From NCBI GenBank assembly GCA_017624955.1, contig JAGAMA010000001.1, forward strand, positions 62,001 to 126,000: a DNA stretch of 64,000 nucleotides. The letters are read 5' to 3'. Position 1 is the stretch's first letter. Each line of letters opens with the position of its first letter. This DNA comes from Alistipes sp. GTDB taxonomy: Bacteria > Bacteroidota > Bacteroidia > Bacteroidales > Rikenellaceae. The notes beneath the pieces were generated by a model, which worked only from the letters and a program-made list of their open reading frames with translations, did not search any database and was not told the DNA's origin. Of the stretch, positions 17,019 to 27,510 are shown piece by piece. The position numbers were made by a program, and so were the translations under genes.

Positions 17019-18374
17019 TTATGCCTCCTTAATCATTAAGTTAATACCGTCGCGGAGAATCTGCTGCATCTCGATCTTCGACGGATCGACGAACTCGCAC
17101 AGCGCGATATCCTCCTCGATTACCTCATAGATACCCAGGTTCTCCATCTTGTCGATGTCACCTGCCAGGCAGGCCTTCAACAGGTAAACCGGGTAGATGT
17201 CCATCGGCAGATACTCCTCGTAGATGCCCGAAACAACAAAGGGACGCTCACCGCCATTGAGGTTCGTGTCGAGCGTGTACTGCTTCTTGGGGCAGAGCCA
17301 CGAGAAGTAGGCGCGCGATACGGAGAACTTCCCAAAGCGGGGCATCATCCAGCCGAAGAGCTCGAACTTGTCACCCTCGGGGATGACGGTGAGCTGGTTG
17401 GCGTAGAAGCCTACGAACTCGGCCTCCGAGCGCTTGGCACCCGTCAGCACGTTGCCCGAGATGATGCGTACCTTGTCACCCTCCTGCTGCGCCTTGAGCT
17501 TACCGCCTACAAGCGAGTCGATGCGGGCACCGGCAATTACCTTGTAGTACTGCGGAGCCTCGACCTCCGAACCTGCGAGGGCTACGATCTTCTGCATATC
17601 GACCTTACCCTCCGTGAAGAGGCGGCCGATGATGGCTACATCCTGGATATTCACGGTCCATACCACCTCGCCCTTGTTTACGGGGTCGATGTGGTGGATC
17701 TGTACACCCACGTTACCTGCGGGGTGCTTACCGGCGAAGGTGTGCAGCTCGGCACCCTTCAAAGCGGCAAACTTGCCCTCCGAGCCCTTGAGCATCGAGA
17801 GGTGCACCTTACCCTCGGTGAGGCGACCCAGCACGGCGATACCGGCCTCTACGGCTGCCATCTCGTTCTCCAGCACAAAGCCGTAGTCGGGAGCCAGCGG
17901 AGCCGAATCGAACGCCGAAATAAAGATTGCCTTCGGCTGATCCGAAGGGTTGGCAATAATGCCATAGGGACGCTGCTGGATCATCGGCCACAGACCGGAC
18001 TTGAGCAGCACCTCGACCACCTCCTCGCGCGATGCCTTCTTTGCATCGAGCTTGGGGAACTCCTCATAGGTTTGCTTTTCGGCGGGCGTAACCGTCACGG
18101 AGAGCACCTTGCGCTTCTCACCGCGGTTGATGGCCGAAACCACACCGCTGACGGGCGACGTAAAGAGGATGCGCTCGTCTGCCTTGTTGAAGAAGAGCGG
18201 CGTACCTGCCTTTACCTCATCGCCTACTTTAACCAGCAACTTCGGCGTCACGCCCTCGAAATCGAGGGGCGAGAGGCCGTACTCCGAAGCCATCGGCAGT
18301 GCCGACAGCTGCTTCGAAGCAGCACCTGCGAGGTTGATGTCGAGACCCTTGCGTAAAGTAATGATTTTCGACAT
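17019..18374 (-). CDS. nqrA: Na+-NQR subunit A
   Basis: A 451-residue soluble NqrA, normal length, which starts the operon. It begins LRKGLDINLAGAA and contains VKVGDEVKAGTPLF and the C-terminal CEFVDPSK segment. The six genes run without gaps over 21 bp. The complex couples NADH oxidation and quinone reduction to Na+ export; the methylmalonyl-CoA decarboxylase elsewhere in this window would feed the same gradient. A clear consensus promoter was not found in the AT-rich 140 nt shared with the divergent tatD-like gene. Confidence 0.97.
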   Translation of the reverse strand: MSKIITLRKGLDINLAGAASKQLSALPMASEYGLSPLDFEGVTPKLLVKVGDEVKAGTPLFFNKADERILFTSPVSGVVSAINRGEKRKVLSVTVTPAEKQTYEEFPKLDAKKASREEVVEVLLKSGLWPMIQQRPYGIIANPSDQPKAIFISAFDSAPLAPDYGFVLENEMAAVEAGIAVLGRLTEGKVHLSMLKGSEGKFAALKGAELHTFAGKHPAGNVGVQIHHIDPVNKGEVVWTVNIQDVAIIGRLFTEGKVDMQKIVALAGSEVEAPQYYKVIAGARIDSLVGGKLKAQQEGDKVRIISGNVLTGAKRSEAEFVGFYANQLTVIPEGDKFELFGWMMPRFGKFSVSRAYFSWLCPKKQYTLDTNLNGGERPFVVSGIYEEYLPMDIYPVYLLKACLAGDIDKMENLGIYEVIEEDIALCEFVDPSKIEMQQILRDGINLMIKEA

Positions 18375-18501
18375 GGTTAATGTGTTTGAAATTGTAAAAT
18401 TTATGTTGAGTTTTGTTGTTAGCTGTCTAACACTGCATAATTCGCGGGCGAAAATACAAAAAAAATCCCGAATAACCGCATAAAAAGGTAATTAAATATC
18501 G

Positions 18502-18509
18502 TATCTTTG
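18502..18509 (+). promoter_or_regulatory. -7 box (TATCTTTG) at the TatD-like start
   Basis: TATCTTTG ends only 4 nt before the ATG at 18514. With usual spacing, transcription would begin at or within a few bases of the start codon, so the mRNA may be leaderless. Confidence 0.6.
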
Positions 18510-18513
18510 TCCT

Positions 18514-19089
18514 ATGCTTATCGATATCCACACCCACCGACCCACCGAGGCTATGACCATCCGCGCTGTAGGGGTGCACCCGTGGCACGCCGCCGAGTGC
18601 TCATTGCCGAGTGCCGAGGAGATCATGAAAGCCGATGCCGTGGGCGAAATCGGATTGGACAAGGCCTGCGGGGTCGATTTCGAGATGCAGCGAGCGCTTT
18701 TCGTCAAGCAGTTGGAGCTGGCCGAAAGGTTTGAAAAGCCGGTCGTTCTGCACTGCGTTCGCGCCTTCGAGGAGGTGATGACGTTGCTCGAAAGGTACAC
18801 GCTTCGTGCCGTGCTTTTTCATGGCTTTATCGGCTCGCGCGAGCAGGCCTCAAGGGCTGTCAAAAAGGGATATTACCTCTCCTTTGGCGCACGCACCGAG
18901 GGCTCAAACAAGACCATAGAGGCCCTGCGCGAAACGCCACTCGAAAGGCTCTTCGTCGAGACCGACGAGGCGGATACGACGATCGAGGCCATGTACCTCA
19001 CAATCGCCCGTTTGCGAGGCACGGAGGTCGAGGAGTTGGAGGAGGCGACGGCAGAAAACTACAAACGGATTTTTACTTTCAAAAGATGA
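18514..19089 (+). CDS. TatD-family metal-dependent hydrolase (short form)
   Basis: A 191-residue protein of the TatD group, about 60-70 residues shorter than typical TatD. The metal-binding HTH of DIHTH, the GEIGLD motif, a histidine in VVLHC, the HGF motif and the aspartate in FVETDEAD are all present, so the core barrel residues survive. Relatives are 3'-5' DNA/RNA exonucleases or deacylases. The missing stretch lies between HTH and GEIGLD, as in many Bacteroidetes short TatD proteins. Its end overlaps tcdA by 4 nt. Confidence 0.85.
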   Translation: MLIDIHTHRPTEAMTIRAVGVHPWHAAECSLPSAEEIMKADAVGEIGLDKACGVDFEMQRALFVKQLELAERFEKPVVLHCVRAFEEVMTLLERYTLRAVLFHGFIGSREQASRAVKKGYYLSFGARTEGSNKTIEALRETPLERLFVETDEADTTIEAMYLTIARLRGTEVEELEEATAENYKRIFTFKR

Positions 19090-19805
19090 ATAATTGGCTG
19101 GAGCGCACCGAGTTACTGCTCGGAAGCGAGAAGTTGGAAATGTTAAAAAACGCCCATGTCCTGGTTGTTGGTCTGGGAGGTGTCGGAGCGTATGCCGCCG
19201 AGATGATTGCCCGTGCGGGGGTGGGTAGCATGACCCTGGCCGATGCCGATGTGGTGGGTCTGACGAACATCAACCGCCAGCTTCTGGCCCTGCACTCGAC
19301 CATCGGACGAAAGAAGGTCGAGGTCTTGGCCGAGCGTATCAAAGATATAAATCCCGATATTCAGCTCACGCTTTGTGACCGCTTCGTGAAGGACGAGGAG
19401 ACCTACCGCCTGCTGGATGCCGCCCAGTATGACTATGTGGTCGATTGCATCGACACGCTCTCGCCCAAATTGGCCCTGATCGTGGCTGCTTTGGAGCGCA
19501 AACTACCCTTAGTCAGTTCGATGGGGGCAGGTGCCAAGATGGACCCTACGCAGCTCGAAATCAAGGATATATCCAAGACCCACCACTGCCCCCTGGCGCA
19601 CATGCTCCGCAAGCGACTGCACAAAATGGGCATCTACAAGGGTTTCAAGGCGGTCTTCTCGCCCGAGGCGATCCGCGAGGGGGCGATGATCATCGAGGAG
19701 GAGCAGAACAAGAAATCGCAGGTCGGCACGATCAGCTACATCCCTGCCCTATTCGGCATCGGGTGTGCCTCGGTGGTGATCCGCGGGTTGATTGATGAAT
19801 TATAA
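19086..19805 (+). CDS. tcdA: tRNA threonylcarbamoyladenosine dehydratase
   Basis: A 239-residue ThiF/E1-like protein. The nucleotide loop VVGLGGVGAYAAE is at about residues 27-39, followed by DADVVGLTNINRQ. These match TcdA (formerly YgdL/CsdL), which cyclises t6A in tRNA to ct6A using ATP. The sequence THHCPLAHMLRKRLHK, present here, is also typical. The gene starts inside the tatD-like stop (ATGA) and is followed 15 nt later by the ProX-like gene. Confidence 0.93.
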   Translation: MNNWLERTELLLGSEKLEMLKNAHVLVVGLGGVGAYAAEMIARAGVGSMTLADADVVGLTNINRQLLALHSTIGRKKVEVLAERIKDINPDIQLTLCDRFVKDEETYRLLDAAQYDYVVDCIDTLSPKLALIVAALERKLPLVSSMGAGAKMDPTQLEIKDISKTHHCPLAHMLRKRLHKMGIYKGFKAVFSPEAIREGAMIIEEEQNKKSQVGTISYIPALFGIGCASVVIRGLIDEL

Positions 19806-19820
19806 GCGACTTTATATAGT

Positions 19821-20318
19821 ATGGTAAGCGAACGTATGCAGGTGGTCTTTGACTTTCTCGACAGCCACCAAATCCGCTACTCGTGGTACGAACATCCCGA
19901 AGCACCCACGATCGAGATTGCCCGCCAATATTGGCACGCCGACGGCTCGAAGCACTGCAAGAACCTCTTCTTCCGCAACCACAAGGGCAACCGCCACTAC
20001 CTGGTCTGCTTCGATTGTGAGCAGTCGATGGCCATTCACGACCTGGAGCACCTGCTGCATCAGGGGAAGCTCTCCTTCGCCTCGGAGCAACGCATGGAGC
20101 GGTGGCTGGGGCTGAAGCCCGGCTCGGTATCGCCCTTCGGGCTCATCAACGACACGGAGAACCATGTACATCTCTTCCTCGACAGCAAGCTCCGCGACTA
20201 CCCCTCACTCTCGTTCCACCCGAACGACAACCGCGCCACGGTGGTCATCGAACTTAAGGAGTTTCTCCGCTACCTCGAAATCGTAGGGAACACTTACGAG
20301 TTCATAGAACTCTATTAA
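19821..20318 (+). CDS. ProX-like aminoacyl-tRNA deacylase (YbaK/EbsC domain)
   Basis: A 165-residue single-domain protein of the YbaK/ProRS-editing fold. Features include YEHPEAPTIEIARQY near the start, SKHCKNLFFRNHKGN in the middle, and GSVSPFGLIND, the conserved loop of PrdX/ProX. Such proteins hydrolyse mischarged Ala-tRNAPro. It is the last gene of the tatD-tcdA-proX group, all with tRNA or nucleic-acid roles, and is followed by a GTTACA hairpin. Confidence 0.9.
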   Translation: MVSERMQVVFDFLDSHQIRYSWYEHPEAPTIEIARQYWHADGSKHCKNLFFRNHKGNRHYLVCFDCEQSMAIHDLEHLLHQGKLSFASEQRMERWLGLKPGSVSPFGLINDTENHVHLFLDSKLRDYPSLSFHPNDNRATVVIELKEFLRYLEIVGNTYEFIELY

Positions 20319-20322
20319 AGTA

Positions 20323-20410
20323 GTTACTGTAGTTACAAAGTTACAGAGTTACACTGTTACAGGGGTGCATGACCTGTAACAGCATAACTCTGTAACTACT
20401 GTAACTGCTC
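20323..20410. repeat. GTTACA-unit hairpin, copy 1
   Basis: Direct units (GTTACAAA, GTTACAGA, GTTACACT) are followed by the core ACAGGGGTGCATGACCTGT and then complementary units (CTGTAAC, CTGTAACT). The whole stretch forms a long stem. The core is found in exact reverse complement at about 27410-27428. Confidence 0.8.
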
Positions 20411-20423
20411 AAAGAGAGGTGCT

Positions 20424-20532
20424 GAGATAGTGGCGAGTTATCGGGCTTATGCCTTGAGCCCACTGAGGCTACTGAAAACTCTTCACTCTTATCTCTCCCT
20501 GCTCTTTGCTCTTTGCTCTTTCCTCTTTCCTC
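20424..20532. repeat. CTGAGGC-family remnant and pyrimidine-rich tract
   Basis: ATCGGGCTTATGCCTTGAGC followed by CCACTGAGGCTACTGA is a short inverted member of the CTGAGGC family with its conserved tail. A CT-rich stretch (CTCTTATCTCTCCCTGCTCT and further CTCTTT units) follows and ends at the gpmI stop codon. No gene is present. Confidence 0.55.
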
Positions 20533-22059
20533 TTACTTCAGCTCAACGAGCGACTTTCCGGTCATCTCGGCGGGCTTCTCGAGACCCATCAGGTCGAGCA
20601 CCGTGGGGGCTACATCGGCCAGGATGCCGTTGTGAACCTCCTTCACGCGGTCCGAAACAACCACAATAGGCACGGGGTTGAGCGAGTGTGCCGTATTGGG
20701 CGTGCCATCGGCATTCACAGCGTTGTCGGCGTTGCCGTGGTCGGCAATCTGGATCACCTCGTAACCATTCTTCTTGGCAGCCTCCACCACCTTCTCTACG
20801 CACTGATCCACCGCCTTTACGGCCGTTACGATCGCCTCGTAGATACCCGTGTGGCCCACCATGTCGCCATTGGCAAAGTTCAGGCAGATGAAGTCGAACT
20901 GCTGCGTATTGAGCGCCTCCACCAGCTTATCGGCCACCTCGGGAGCCGACATCTCGGGCTGCAGGTCGTAGGTAGCCACCTTGGGCGAAGCTACCAGGAT
21001 ACGATCCTCGCCCTCGAACTTCTCCTCACGACCACCATTGAGGAAGAAGGTAACGTGTGCGTACTTCTCCGTCTCAGCAATGCGCAGCTGGCTCAAGCCC
21101 TGCTTCGATACCCACTCGCCAATCGTGTTCTGCACATTCTCCTTATCGAACAAGATGTGCAAGCCCTCGAACTTGGCATCGTAGGGGGTCATGCAACAGT
21201 AGTAGAGGGGCATCGTGTGCATACCCTCGGCCTCCATATCCTCCTGCGTGAGGACGATGGTCAGTTCCTTGGCGCGGTCGTTGCGGTAGTTGAAGAAGAT
21301 CACGACATCGTTGGGCTGAATAAGGCCCACGGCCTTGCCCTCGGCATCGACACGCACGATCGGTTTGATGAACTCGTCGGTTACCTCCTCGTCATACGAA
21401 GCCTGCACGGCAGCCACCATATCCGTAGCGGCCTTGCCCTCGCCCTTTACCAAGGCATCGTAGGCCACCTTCACACGCTCCCAACGCTTATCGCGGTCCA
21501 TGGCGTAGTAGCGACCGATGATCGTGGCAATCTCGCCCGTCGAAGCGGCCATCTTCGCCTCCAGCTGCTCGATGAAACCCTTACCGCTGCGGGGGTCGGT
21601 ATCTCGACCATCCATGAAGCAGTGGGCATAGGTCTTCTCGATCTGGTACTCGGCAGCAATGTCGCAGAGCTTGAAGAGGTGCTCGAGCGAAGAGTGCACG
21701 CCACCATCCGACGTAAGACCCATGAAGTGCACGGCCGAGCCGTTCTTCTTGGCATACTCAAAGGCGGCTACCACCTCCTTGTTCTGCATGATCGAGTTGT
21801 CGCGACAGGCGCGGTTGATCTTCACCAGGTCCTGGTACACCACGCGACCGGCACCGATATTGAGGTGACCCACCTCCGAGTTACCCATCTGACCCTCGGG
21901 CAGACCTACATTCTCACCGTCGGTGCGCAGCTCGGCATGAGGATACTCCTCGGTCATCTTCGAGATATAGGCAGGATGGACCGTCGAGATCACATCCGAG
22001 TGATCCTTGCGGCCATTACCCCAGCCGTCGAGGATCATTAATAAAACTTTGTTAGCCAT
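20533..22059 (-). CDS. gpmI: 2,3-bisphosphoglycerate-independent phosphoglycerate mutase
   Basis: A 508-residue enzyme that interconverts 3- and 2-phosphoglycerate using two metal ions. It belongs to the alkaline-phosphatase superfamily: LMILDGWG near the start, the catalytic serine in [12 protein letters not shown] at about residues 56-67, the HGVHSS-like segment here read [10 protein letters not shown], and the late ADHGNADNA motif. Length is normal. It starts 26 nt after alaS and is probably co-transcribed with it. Confidence 0.97.
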   Translation of the reverse strand: MANKVLLMILDGWGNGRKDHSDVISTVHPAYISKMTEEYPHAELRTDGENVGLPEGQMGNSEVGHLNIGAGRVVYQDLVKINRACRDNSIMQNKEVVAAFEYAKKNGSAVHFMGLTSDGGVHSSLEHLFKLCDIAAEYQIEKTYAHCFMDGRDTDPRSGKGFIEQLEAKMAASTGEIATIIGRYYAMDRDKRWERVKVAYDALVKGEGKAATDMVAAVQASYDEEVTDEFIKPIVRVDAEGKAVGLIQPNDVVIFFNYRNDRAKELTIVLTQEDMEAEGMHTMPLYYCCMTPYDAKFEGLHILFDKENVQNTIGEWVSKQGLSQLRIAETEKYAHVTFFLNGGREEKFEGEDRILVASPKVATYDLQPEMSAPEVADKLVEALNTQQFDFICLNFANGDMVGHTGIYEAIVTAVKAVDQCVEKVVEAAKKNGYEVIQIADHGNADNAVNADGTPNTAHSLNPVPIVVVSDRVKEVHNGILADVAPTVLDLMGLEKPAEMTGKSLVELK

Positions 22060-22085
22060 TTCTTTATTCTGGTTTATCTTATCTA

Positions 22086-24707
22086 CTACTTTACTTGAGC
22101 TGCGATCAGTTCCACAGCCTTATCCATGGCAGCCTTCAGGCCATCGGGGTTCTTACCACCGGCCGTAGCAAAGAAGGCCTGACCACCACCGCCACCCTGC
22201 ATGAGCTTGGCAGCCTCGCGAATCACGGCACCTGCATTGACACCCTGAGCCGTAATCTCGTCGCCGAGCATGATCGTCAGGTTGGGCTTGCCGTCATTCA
22301 CGACACCCACCACAAAGACGAGCTTCGGAGCGCGTGCGCGCAAATTGTAGGCCAAATCCTTCACGAAGTCGGCACGACGCGGCATCACGGCGCTTACGAC
22401 CTGCATGCCGTCCTGCTCCTGCAGATTCGAGAAGAAGCGGTCGGCAACCTGCGAAATCTGCTCCTTGCGCATCTCCTCTACCTCCTTCGAAAGGGCCTCG
22501 TTGCTCTCGATCATCTTCTTCACGGCCACCATCACCTGCGAGTTGTGCAGCGACTCCGAAAGCGAGGTCATCGTATCTTCCACAGCGTAGAGCATCTCCT
22601 CGGCCTTCTCGCCCGTCACGGCCTCGATACGGCGTACACCGGCCGAAATGGCACCCTCCGAAAGGATCTTGAACATACCGATCGTACCCGTGGCGCTCGT
22701 GTGCGTACCACCGCAAAGCTCCACCGACGACCCAAACTTCACCATACGCACCTTGTCGCCATACTTCTCGCCAAAGAGCATCATGGCACCGGCTGCCTCG
22801 GCCTCCTCCTTCGTGGCCTCGCGGTTCTCAACGAGGGGATAGTTGGCGCGAATCTTGCGATTCACCAAACGCTCCACCTTGCGAAGCTCCTCCGGAGTTA
22901 CCTTCTGGAAGTGCGAGAAGTCGAAACGCAGCGACTGGGGCGTTACGAGCGAACCCTTCTGCTCGACATGCGTACCCAGCACCTCGCGCAGAGCCTCGTG
23001 CATGAGGTGCGTAGCCGAGTGGTTGTTGGCCGCAGCCTGACGCTCCTCGGCATTGACCTTGGCCGTAAACTGTGCCTCGGGATTCTCGGGCAGCTGATTT
23101 ACGATGTGGATAATCAGGCCGTTCTCCTTATCCGTGGCAACAATCTCGATGCGCTCGTTGGCGCTCTCAATCACACCCGTATCGCCAACCTGACCACCCG
23201 AATTGCCATAGAACGGGGTCTTGTCGAAGACGAGCTGATAGGTCGTCTTGCCCTTCGAGGTTACGCGACGGTAGCGGGCAATCTTCACCTCATCTACCAG
23301 CGTATCGTAACCCGTAAACTCACTCTGGGGCAGCGGGAAGAGCTCCACCCAGTCGTCCGTATCGATGGCGGCAGCGTTGCGCGAACGCGCCTTCTGGGCG
23401 GCAAGCTCCTCATCAAAGGCCGGAAGATCGACACCTACACCCTGCTCACGGGCGATAAGTTCCGTCAGGTCGATCGGGAAGCCGAACGTATCATAGAGCA
23501 CAAAGGCATCCTTACCCGAGATGAGCTCCTTACCCTCCTTCTTCGTGCGGGCAATCACACCATCCAAGAGGTTGATACCCGTGGCCAAGGTGCGGAGGAA
23601 CGATGCCTCCTCCTCCTCGATTACCTTCTCGACAAGGGTCTGCTGGGCCTTGAGCTCGGGGAACTGATCACCCATCTGGGCCACCAGCACGGGCACCAGC
23701 TTGCAGAGCATCGGCTCGTTGAAGCCGAGGTAGGTATAGCCGTAACGCACGGCACGGCGCAGGATGCGACGGATCACATAACCTGCCTTGACGTTCGAGG
23801 GCAGCTGACCATCGGCAATCGAGAAGGCGATGGCGCGCAGGTGGTCGGCCATGACACGCATCGCCACGTCGCACTTCTCATCCACGCCGTACTGCTTGCC
23901 CGAAAGGGCGGCAATGCGCTGAATCGTGGGCTGGAAGACATCCGTATCGTAGTTCGACTTCTTGCCCTGCATCACCATACAGAGGCGCTCGAAGCCCATT
24001 CCCGTATCGACATTGCGGGCGGGCAGCTCCTCCAACGAACCGTTGGCCTTGCGGTTGAACTGCATGAACACCAGGTTCCAGATCTCGATCACCTGGGGGT
24101 GGCTCATGTTTACCATCTCACGACCAGGGATCTTGGCGATCTCCTCCTCGTCGCGCAGGTCGAAGTGAATCTCCGAGCAGGGGCCGCAGGGACCCGTCTC
24201 GCCCATCTCCCAGAAGTTGTCGTGCTTGTTACCGCGGATGATGTGGTCCGCAGGCAGGAATTGCAGCCAATAGTCGTAGGCCTCCTGGTCGAACGGCACG
24301 CCGTCCTCCTCCGAACCCTCGAAGACCGTGGCATACATGCGCTCGGCAGGGAGCTTATAGATATCGTGCAGCAGCTCCCAGGCCCACTCGATGGCCTCCT
24401 TCTTGAAGTAGTCGCCATAGGACCAGTTGCCGAGCATCTCGAACATCGTGTGGTGGTAGGTATCGTGACCTACCTCCTCCAAATCGTTGTGCTTACCCGA
24501 CACGCGCAGACACTTCTGCGTATCGGCGGCACGGGGGTACTTGCGCGGCGCATTGCCCAGGAAGATATCCTTAAACTGGTTCATACCGGCGTTGGTAAAC
24601 ATCAACGTCGGGTCGCCCTTGACGACCATCGGAGCCGAGGGCACGATGGCATGCTCCTTCGAGGCGAAGAAGTCCAAAAAGGCTTGGCGAATTTCTTTTG
24701 ATTGCAT
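22086..24707 (-). CDS. alaS: Alanine--tRNA ligase
   Basis: An 873-residue class II synthetase. The catalytic core starts at [14 protein letters not shown], with [14 protein letters not shown] near residue 42. The editing domain carries [11 protein letters not shown], and the metal-binding CGGTH motif follows. The C-Ala domain ends the protein. The open frame extends 50 codons further upstream, but the ATG at 24707 matches the family start and lies after the promoter, so it is chosen. gpmI follows. Confidence 0.97.
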   Translation of the reverse strand: MQSKEIRQAFLDFFASKEHAIVPSAPMVVKGDPTLMFTNAGMNQFKDIFLGNAPRKYPRAADTQKCLRVSGKHNDLEEVGHDTYHHTMFEMLGNWSYGDYFKKEAIEWAWELLHDIYKLPAERMYATVFEGSEEDGVPFDQEAYDYWLQFLPADHIIRGNKHDNFWEMGETGPCGPCSEIHFDLRDEEEIAKIPGREMVNMSHPQVIEIWNLVFMQFNRKANGSLEELPARNVDTGMGFERLCMVMQGKKSNYDTDVFQPTIQRIAALSGKQYGVDEKCDVAMRVMADHLRAIAFSIADGQLPSNVKAGYVIRRILRRAVRYGYTYLGFNEPMLCKLVPVLVAQMGDQFPELKAQQTLVEKVIEEEEASFLRTLATGINLLDGVIARTKKEGKELISGKDAFVLYDTFGFPIDLTELIAREQGVGVDLPAFDEELAAQKARSRNAAAIDTDDWVELFPLPQSEFTGYDTLVDEVKIARYRRVTSKGKTTYQLVFDKTPFYGNSGGQVGDTGVIESANERIEIVATDKENGLIIHIVNQLPENPEAQFTAKVNAEERQAAANNHSATHLMHEALREVLGTHVEQKGSLVTPQSLRFDFSHFQKVTPEELRKVERLVNRKIRANYPLVENREATKEEAEAAGAMMLFGEKYGDKVRMVKFGSSVELCGGTHTSATGTIGMFKILSEGAISAGVRRIEAVTGEKAEEMLYAVEDTMTSLSESLHNSQVMVAVKKMIESNEALSKEVEEMRKEQISQVADRFFSNLQEQDGMQVVSAVMPRRADFVKDLAYNLRARAPKLVFVVGVVNDGKPNLTIMLGDEITAQGVNAGAVIREAAKLMQGGGGGQAFFATAGGKNPDGLKAAMDKAVELIAAQVK

Positions 24708-24779
24708 AGCGATATACGTTTTTAACTTGTTTTTCGTTCTATCAAAAATCACTCGCGCACACACGCGACGCGATTCGGG

Positions 24780-24810
24780 TTGCAAAATTACACATTTTAC
24801 GCTAAATTTG
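24780..24810 (+). promoter_or_regulatory. Promoter of the M23 peptidase operon
   Basis: TTG at 24780-24782, 20 nt, then TAAATTTG at 24803-24810 match the consensus. It overlaps the divergent alaS promoter. Confidence 0.72.
24783..24790 (-). promoter_or_regulatory. -7 box (TAATTTTG) for alaS-gpmI
   Basis: CAAAATTA on the plus strand is TAATTTTG on the minus strand, 76 nt before the alaS ATG. It lies within the spacer of the divergent promoter, so the two promoters may compete. Confidence 0.55.
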
Positions 24811-24838
24811 CACCATAAACGAGTGAGTTTTTTAACCC

Positions 24839-25822
24839 ATGCGCCAAAAAGAGTCACAACAGCACACCCCGCAGGAGGTCACCCGGCAGGAATCGACGAC
24901 CCCGATGCGCCTTCGCGCCTATCGGTTGATTCGGAAAATTCTGCTGGGCTTCATCCTCGTATCGTTTGCCAACGTGCTCTTCTCGTTCTTCTTCCTCACG
25001 CCCAAGATGTACTCGATCCACCGCGAGAACCGCGACATGGTGATCAAATACCGCATCCTGCAGGACCGCATCCGCACCGCCCAGCAGCAGGTCGAGGAGA
25101 TCCGCCACCGCGACCGCAACGTCTATCGTTCGCTCTTCTCGAGCGACACGCTTACTTTGCAGGGCATCTACCAGGAGTACCCCTCCGAGAAGTACGCCTC
25201 GATGCGGGGCGACGAGTACGAGCAGCTGATGATTCCGACCTGGAAGCAGCTCGACCAGCTCGCCCGTTCGCTCTATGCCACCTCCCTCTCGCTCGATGAG
25301 TTGCAACAACTCTCGTCGGACAAGGAGCAGATGACGACGGCCATTCCGGCCATCTGGCCCATGGATCGCTCGGCACTGAAGAGCCACATCGGCGCCTTCA
25401 ATCCGCGCCGCTACCACCCCATTCTGCACCGCATACAGCCCCACAACGGCGTTGATCTGCCGTGTGCACGGGGTACGTTGATCTACGCCACGGGCGATGC
25501 CGTGGTGGATAAGGCCTACCCGCAGGGCTACAACGGAGGCTTTGGTCGTCAGGTGATTCTCGACCACGGCTTCGGCTACAAGACCCGCTACGCCCACTTA
25601 GACAAGGTGTTGGTCGAGCGGGGCGACACGATTCGTCGCGGTCAGGTGATCGGCCATGCCGGCAACACGGGTCGTTCGACCTCCACGCACCTGCACTACG
25701 AGGTGCTCTACAAGGGTCGTCCGGTCAATCCGATCAACTACTTCAACAAGGACCTCACCGAGGCCGAATACACGAAGCTCATGGAGAACATGCGCGAAAC
25801 GAACTACGAAAAGCTCGAATAA
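24839..25822 (+). CDS. Membrane-anchored M23 metallopeptidase, first of a pair
   Basis: A 327-residue protein with a basic N-terminus, one membrane helix at about residues 35-55, a helical/coiled-coil stretch (residues 60-150) and a C-terminal M23 (LytM) domain. Zinc ligands are seen as HNGVD at about 202-206 and HLHYE near residue 282. M23 enzymes cut peptidoglycan cross-bridges, and some are inactive scaffolds; here all main ligands are present. It is followed 3 nt later by a paralogue with the same layout. Confidence 0.88.
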   Translation: MRQKESQQHTPQEVTRQESTTPMRLRAYRLIRKILLGFILVSFANVLFSFFFLTPKMYSIHRENRDMVIKYRILQDRIRTAQQQVEEIRHRDRNVYRSLFSSDTLTLQGIYQEYPSEKYASMRGDEYEQLMIPTWKQLDQLARSLYATSLSLDELQQLSSDKEQMTTAIPAIWPMDRSALKSHIGAFNPRRYHPILHRIQPHNGVDLPCARGTLIYATGDAVVDKAYPQGYNGGFGRQVILDHGFGYKTRYAHLDKVLVERGDTIRRGQVIGHAGNTGRSTSTHLHYEVLYKGRPVNPINYFNKDLTEAEYTKLMENMRETNYEKLE

Positions 25823-25825
25823 ACG

Positions 25826-26773
25826 ATGGCAAAACGCATCCCACATAACACCCCTCGCAAGCACCTGAGCCGCAAGCAGCAGGTAGCTCGTTTCGTGGTC
25901 AGCGCCTTCGCCTGGCTGGGTGCCGCCATCCTCTACTACCTCTTCTTCTCGATCTTTGTCGATACGCCGATGGAGTATGAGCTCAAGCACCGCGCCGACC
26001 GCATGAAGTCGGAGTACGAGGCGCTCGAGGGGCGTTACGATACGCTGATGCTTGTCCTGGAGAACCTCTCGGAGCGTGACCGCGGTGTCTTCCGCTCACT
26101 CTTCGAGTCCGACCCCTACAACTTCGACACGGCCTATGCCGAGGAGCGCGATGCGACCTACGAGGCGATGTTCAGCCGCTCGACCCGCCGCCTGAAGCGC
26201 GACCTGAGGGATCGCACGACGGCCCTCGAAAAGCGCATGGAGGAGCTCAACGAGAGCTACCGCACCCTGCACGAGGCGATCGAACGACGGGGCACGGAGA
26301 GCCACAACATCCCCTCGATTCAACCCGTCATCAACCCCGAGCTTTCGCTCCTTACGACCTCCTACGGCATGCACATCCACCCCTTCTACAAGACCCTGAC
26401 TTCGCACCAGGGGGTCGATTACGCCATCCCCGAGGGTTCGCGCGTATTCGCTACGGCCGACGGCAAGGTCAAGGAGGTACATCGTTCCTCGACGCAGGGG
26501 CAGACCGTCATCATCGACCACGGCAACGGCTACGAGACTTCGTACAGCCACCTGCAACGTATCTCGGTGGTGCGCAACCAGCAGGTGCGCCGTGGCGACA
26601 TCATTGCCCTGTCGGGCGACACGGGTCTTTCGTTAGCCCCCCACCTGCACTACGAGGTGCGCCTGAACGGCATGCGTGTAGATCCGATTCACTACTTCTT
26701 CCAGGAGCTCAATCCGATCGAGTACGAGCGCCTGATCCGCATCGCCCAATCGGGTATGCAGGCTTTTGACTAA
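25826..26773 (+). CDS. Membrane-anchored M23 metallopeptidase, second of a pair
   Basis: A 315-residue paralogue of the gene before it: N-terminal membrane helix at about residues 25-45, coiled coil to about 150, then the M23 domain with HQGVD and HLHYE ligands and an SYGMHIHPFYKTLTSHQGVD stretch. The tandem pair is divergent in sequence but identical in architecture, suggesting an old duplication and possible heteromer formation. A HAD gene begins 15 nt downstream. Confidence 0.88.
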   Translation: MAKRIPHNTPRKHLSRKQQVARFVVSAFAWLGAAILYYLFFSIFVDTPMEYELKHRADRMKSEYEALEGRYDTLMLVLENLSERDRGVFRSLFESDPYNFDTAYAEERDATYEAMFSRSTRRLKRDLRDRTTALEKRMEELNESYRTLHEAIERRGTESHNIPSIQPVINPELSLLTTSYGMHIHPFYKTLTSHQGVDYAIPEGSRVFATADGKVKEVHRSSTQGQTVIIDHGNGYETSYSHLQRISVVRNQQVRRGDIIALSGDTGLSLAPHLHYEVRLNGMRVDPIHYFFQELNPIEYERLIRIAQSGMQAFD

Positions 26774-26788
26774 CAACGGTTTACAAGG

Positions 26789-27370
26789 ATGGAAAGAAAG
26801 CCCGTACGCCTCCTGCTCTGCGACTTCGACGGCACGCTGGTCGATACGCGCATGGCCAACGCCCTGGCCTACATCGAGACCCTCCGCGAGGTGGGCATCG
26901 AGTTGGGCGTGGAGGAGTACCTGGCCACCTATTTCGGGATGCGCTGCAACGAGTTTATGCGCCGCATGGGGATCGAAGACCCTGCGGAGCGGGAGCGGCT
27001 GCGCCTGCGCAAAATCGCGCTCTACCCCACCTATTTCGACACGTTAAGGCTCAACGAGGCGCTGTGGCACTTTACCCAATCGGTACGCCGACAAGGGGGT
27101 AAATTGTGGATCGTATCGACGGGCAGTCGCGCCAACATCGACAACGTAATCAACCATTTAGGCATTGGCGAGGGGATCGACGGCATCCTGTCGGGTTTGG
27201 AGATCGAACGCCCGAAGCCTGCCCCCGACTGCTTCCTGGAGGTGCTCCGTCGTGAGGGGTGCTCGAAAGAGGAGGCGCTCATCTTCGAGGATTCGCCCGT
27301 GGGCCTGGCCGCGGCCGAGGCCAGCGGAATCCCCTACTTCAAAGTGGACTTTGCGGCACTCGCCGAGTAA
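26789..27370 (+). CDS. HAD-superfamily phosphatase (phosphoglycolate phosphatase-like)
   Basis: A 193-residue HAD hydrolase with motif I CDFDGTLVDT, motif II IVSTGS, the lysine of ERPKPAPDC and motif IV FEDSPVGLAAAEASG. The cap is helical, like beta-phosphoglucomutase and Gph proteins. The substrate is not known. It is the last gene of the M23 operon and is followed by a GTTACA hairpin. Confidence 0.87.
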   Translation: MERKPVRLLLCDFDGTLVDTRMANALAYIETLREVGIELGVEEYLATYFGMRCNEFMRRMGIEDPAERERLRLRKIALYPTYFDTLRLNEALWHFTQSVRRQGGKLWIVSTGSRANIDNVINHLGIGEGIDGILSGLEIERPKPAPDCFLEVLRREGCSKEEALIFEDSPVGLAAAEASGIPYFKVDFAALAE

Positions 27371-27371
27371 G

Positions 27372-27462
27372 GAGAGTTACTTAGTTACAGAGTTACAAAG
27401 TTACACGGTTACAGGTCATGCACCCCTGTAACCGTGTAACTTTGTAACTAAAGTAACCACGA
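27372..27462. repeat. GTTACA-unit hairpin, copy 2 (inverted relative to copy 1)
   Basis: Units GTTACAGA, GTTACAAA and GTTACACG lead to the core ACAGGTCATGCACCCCTGT, then to GTAACC, GTGTAAC and TTGTAACT. The core is the exact reverse complement of that in copy 1. It closes the M23/HAD operon. Confidence 0.8.
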
Positions 27463-27510
27463 GCAGTCAGCTATCAGCAGTCAGCAGTCAGCGGTCAGCA
27501 GTCAGCTAAA

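Noticed and set aside
14890-17130. 746-codon plus-strand frame across nqrB-nqrD
   Set aside because: It lies opposite three well-matched membrane subunits and has no domain of its own.
22095-24701. 868-codon open frame antisense to alaS
   Set aside because: Same mirror effect. The predicted peptide is rich in His, Arg and Leu with no domain.
24708-24857. 50-residue N-terminal extension of AlaRS
   Set aside because: It covers the divergent promoter, and AlaRS homologues begin at the chosen ATG.
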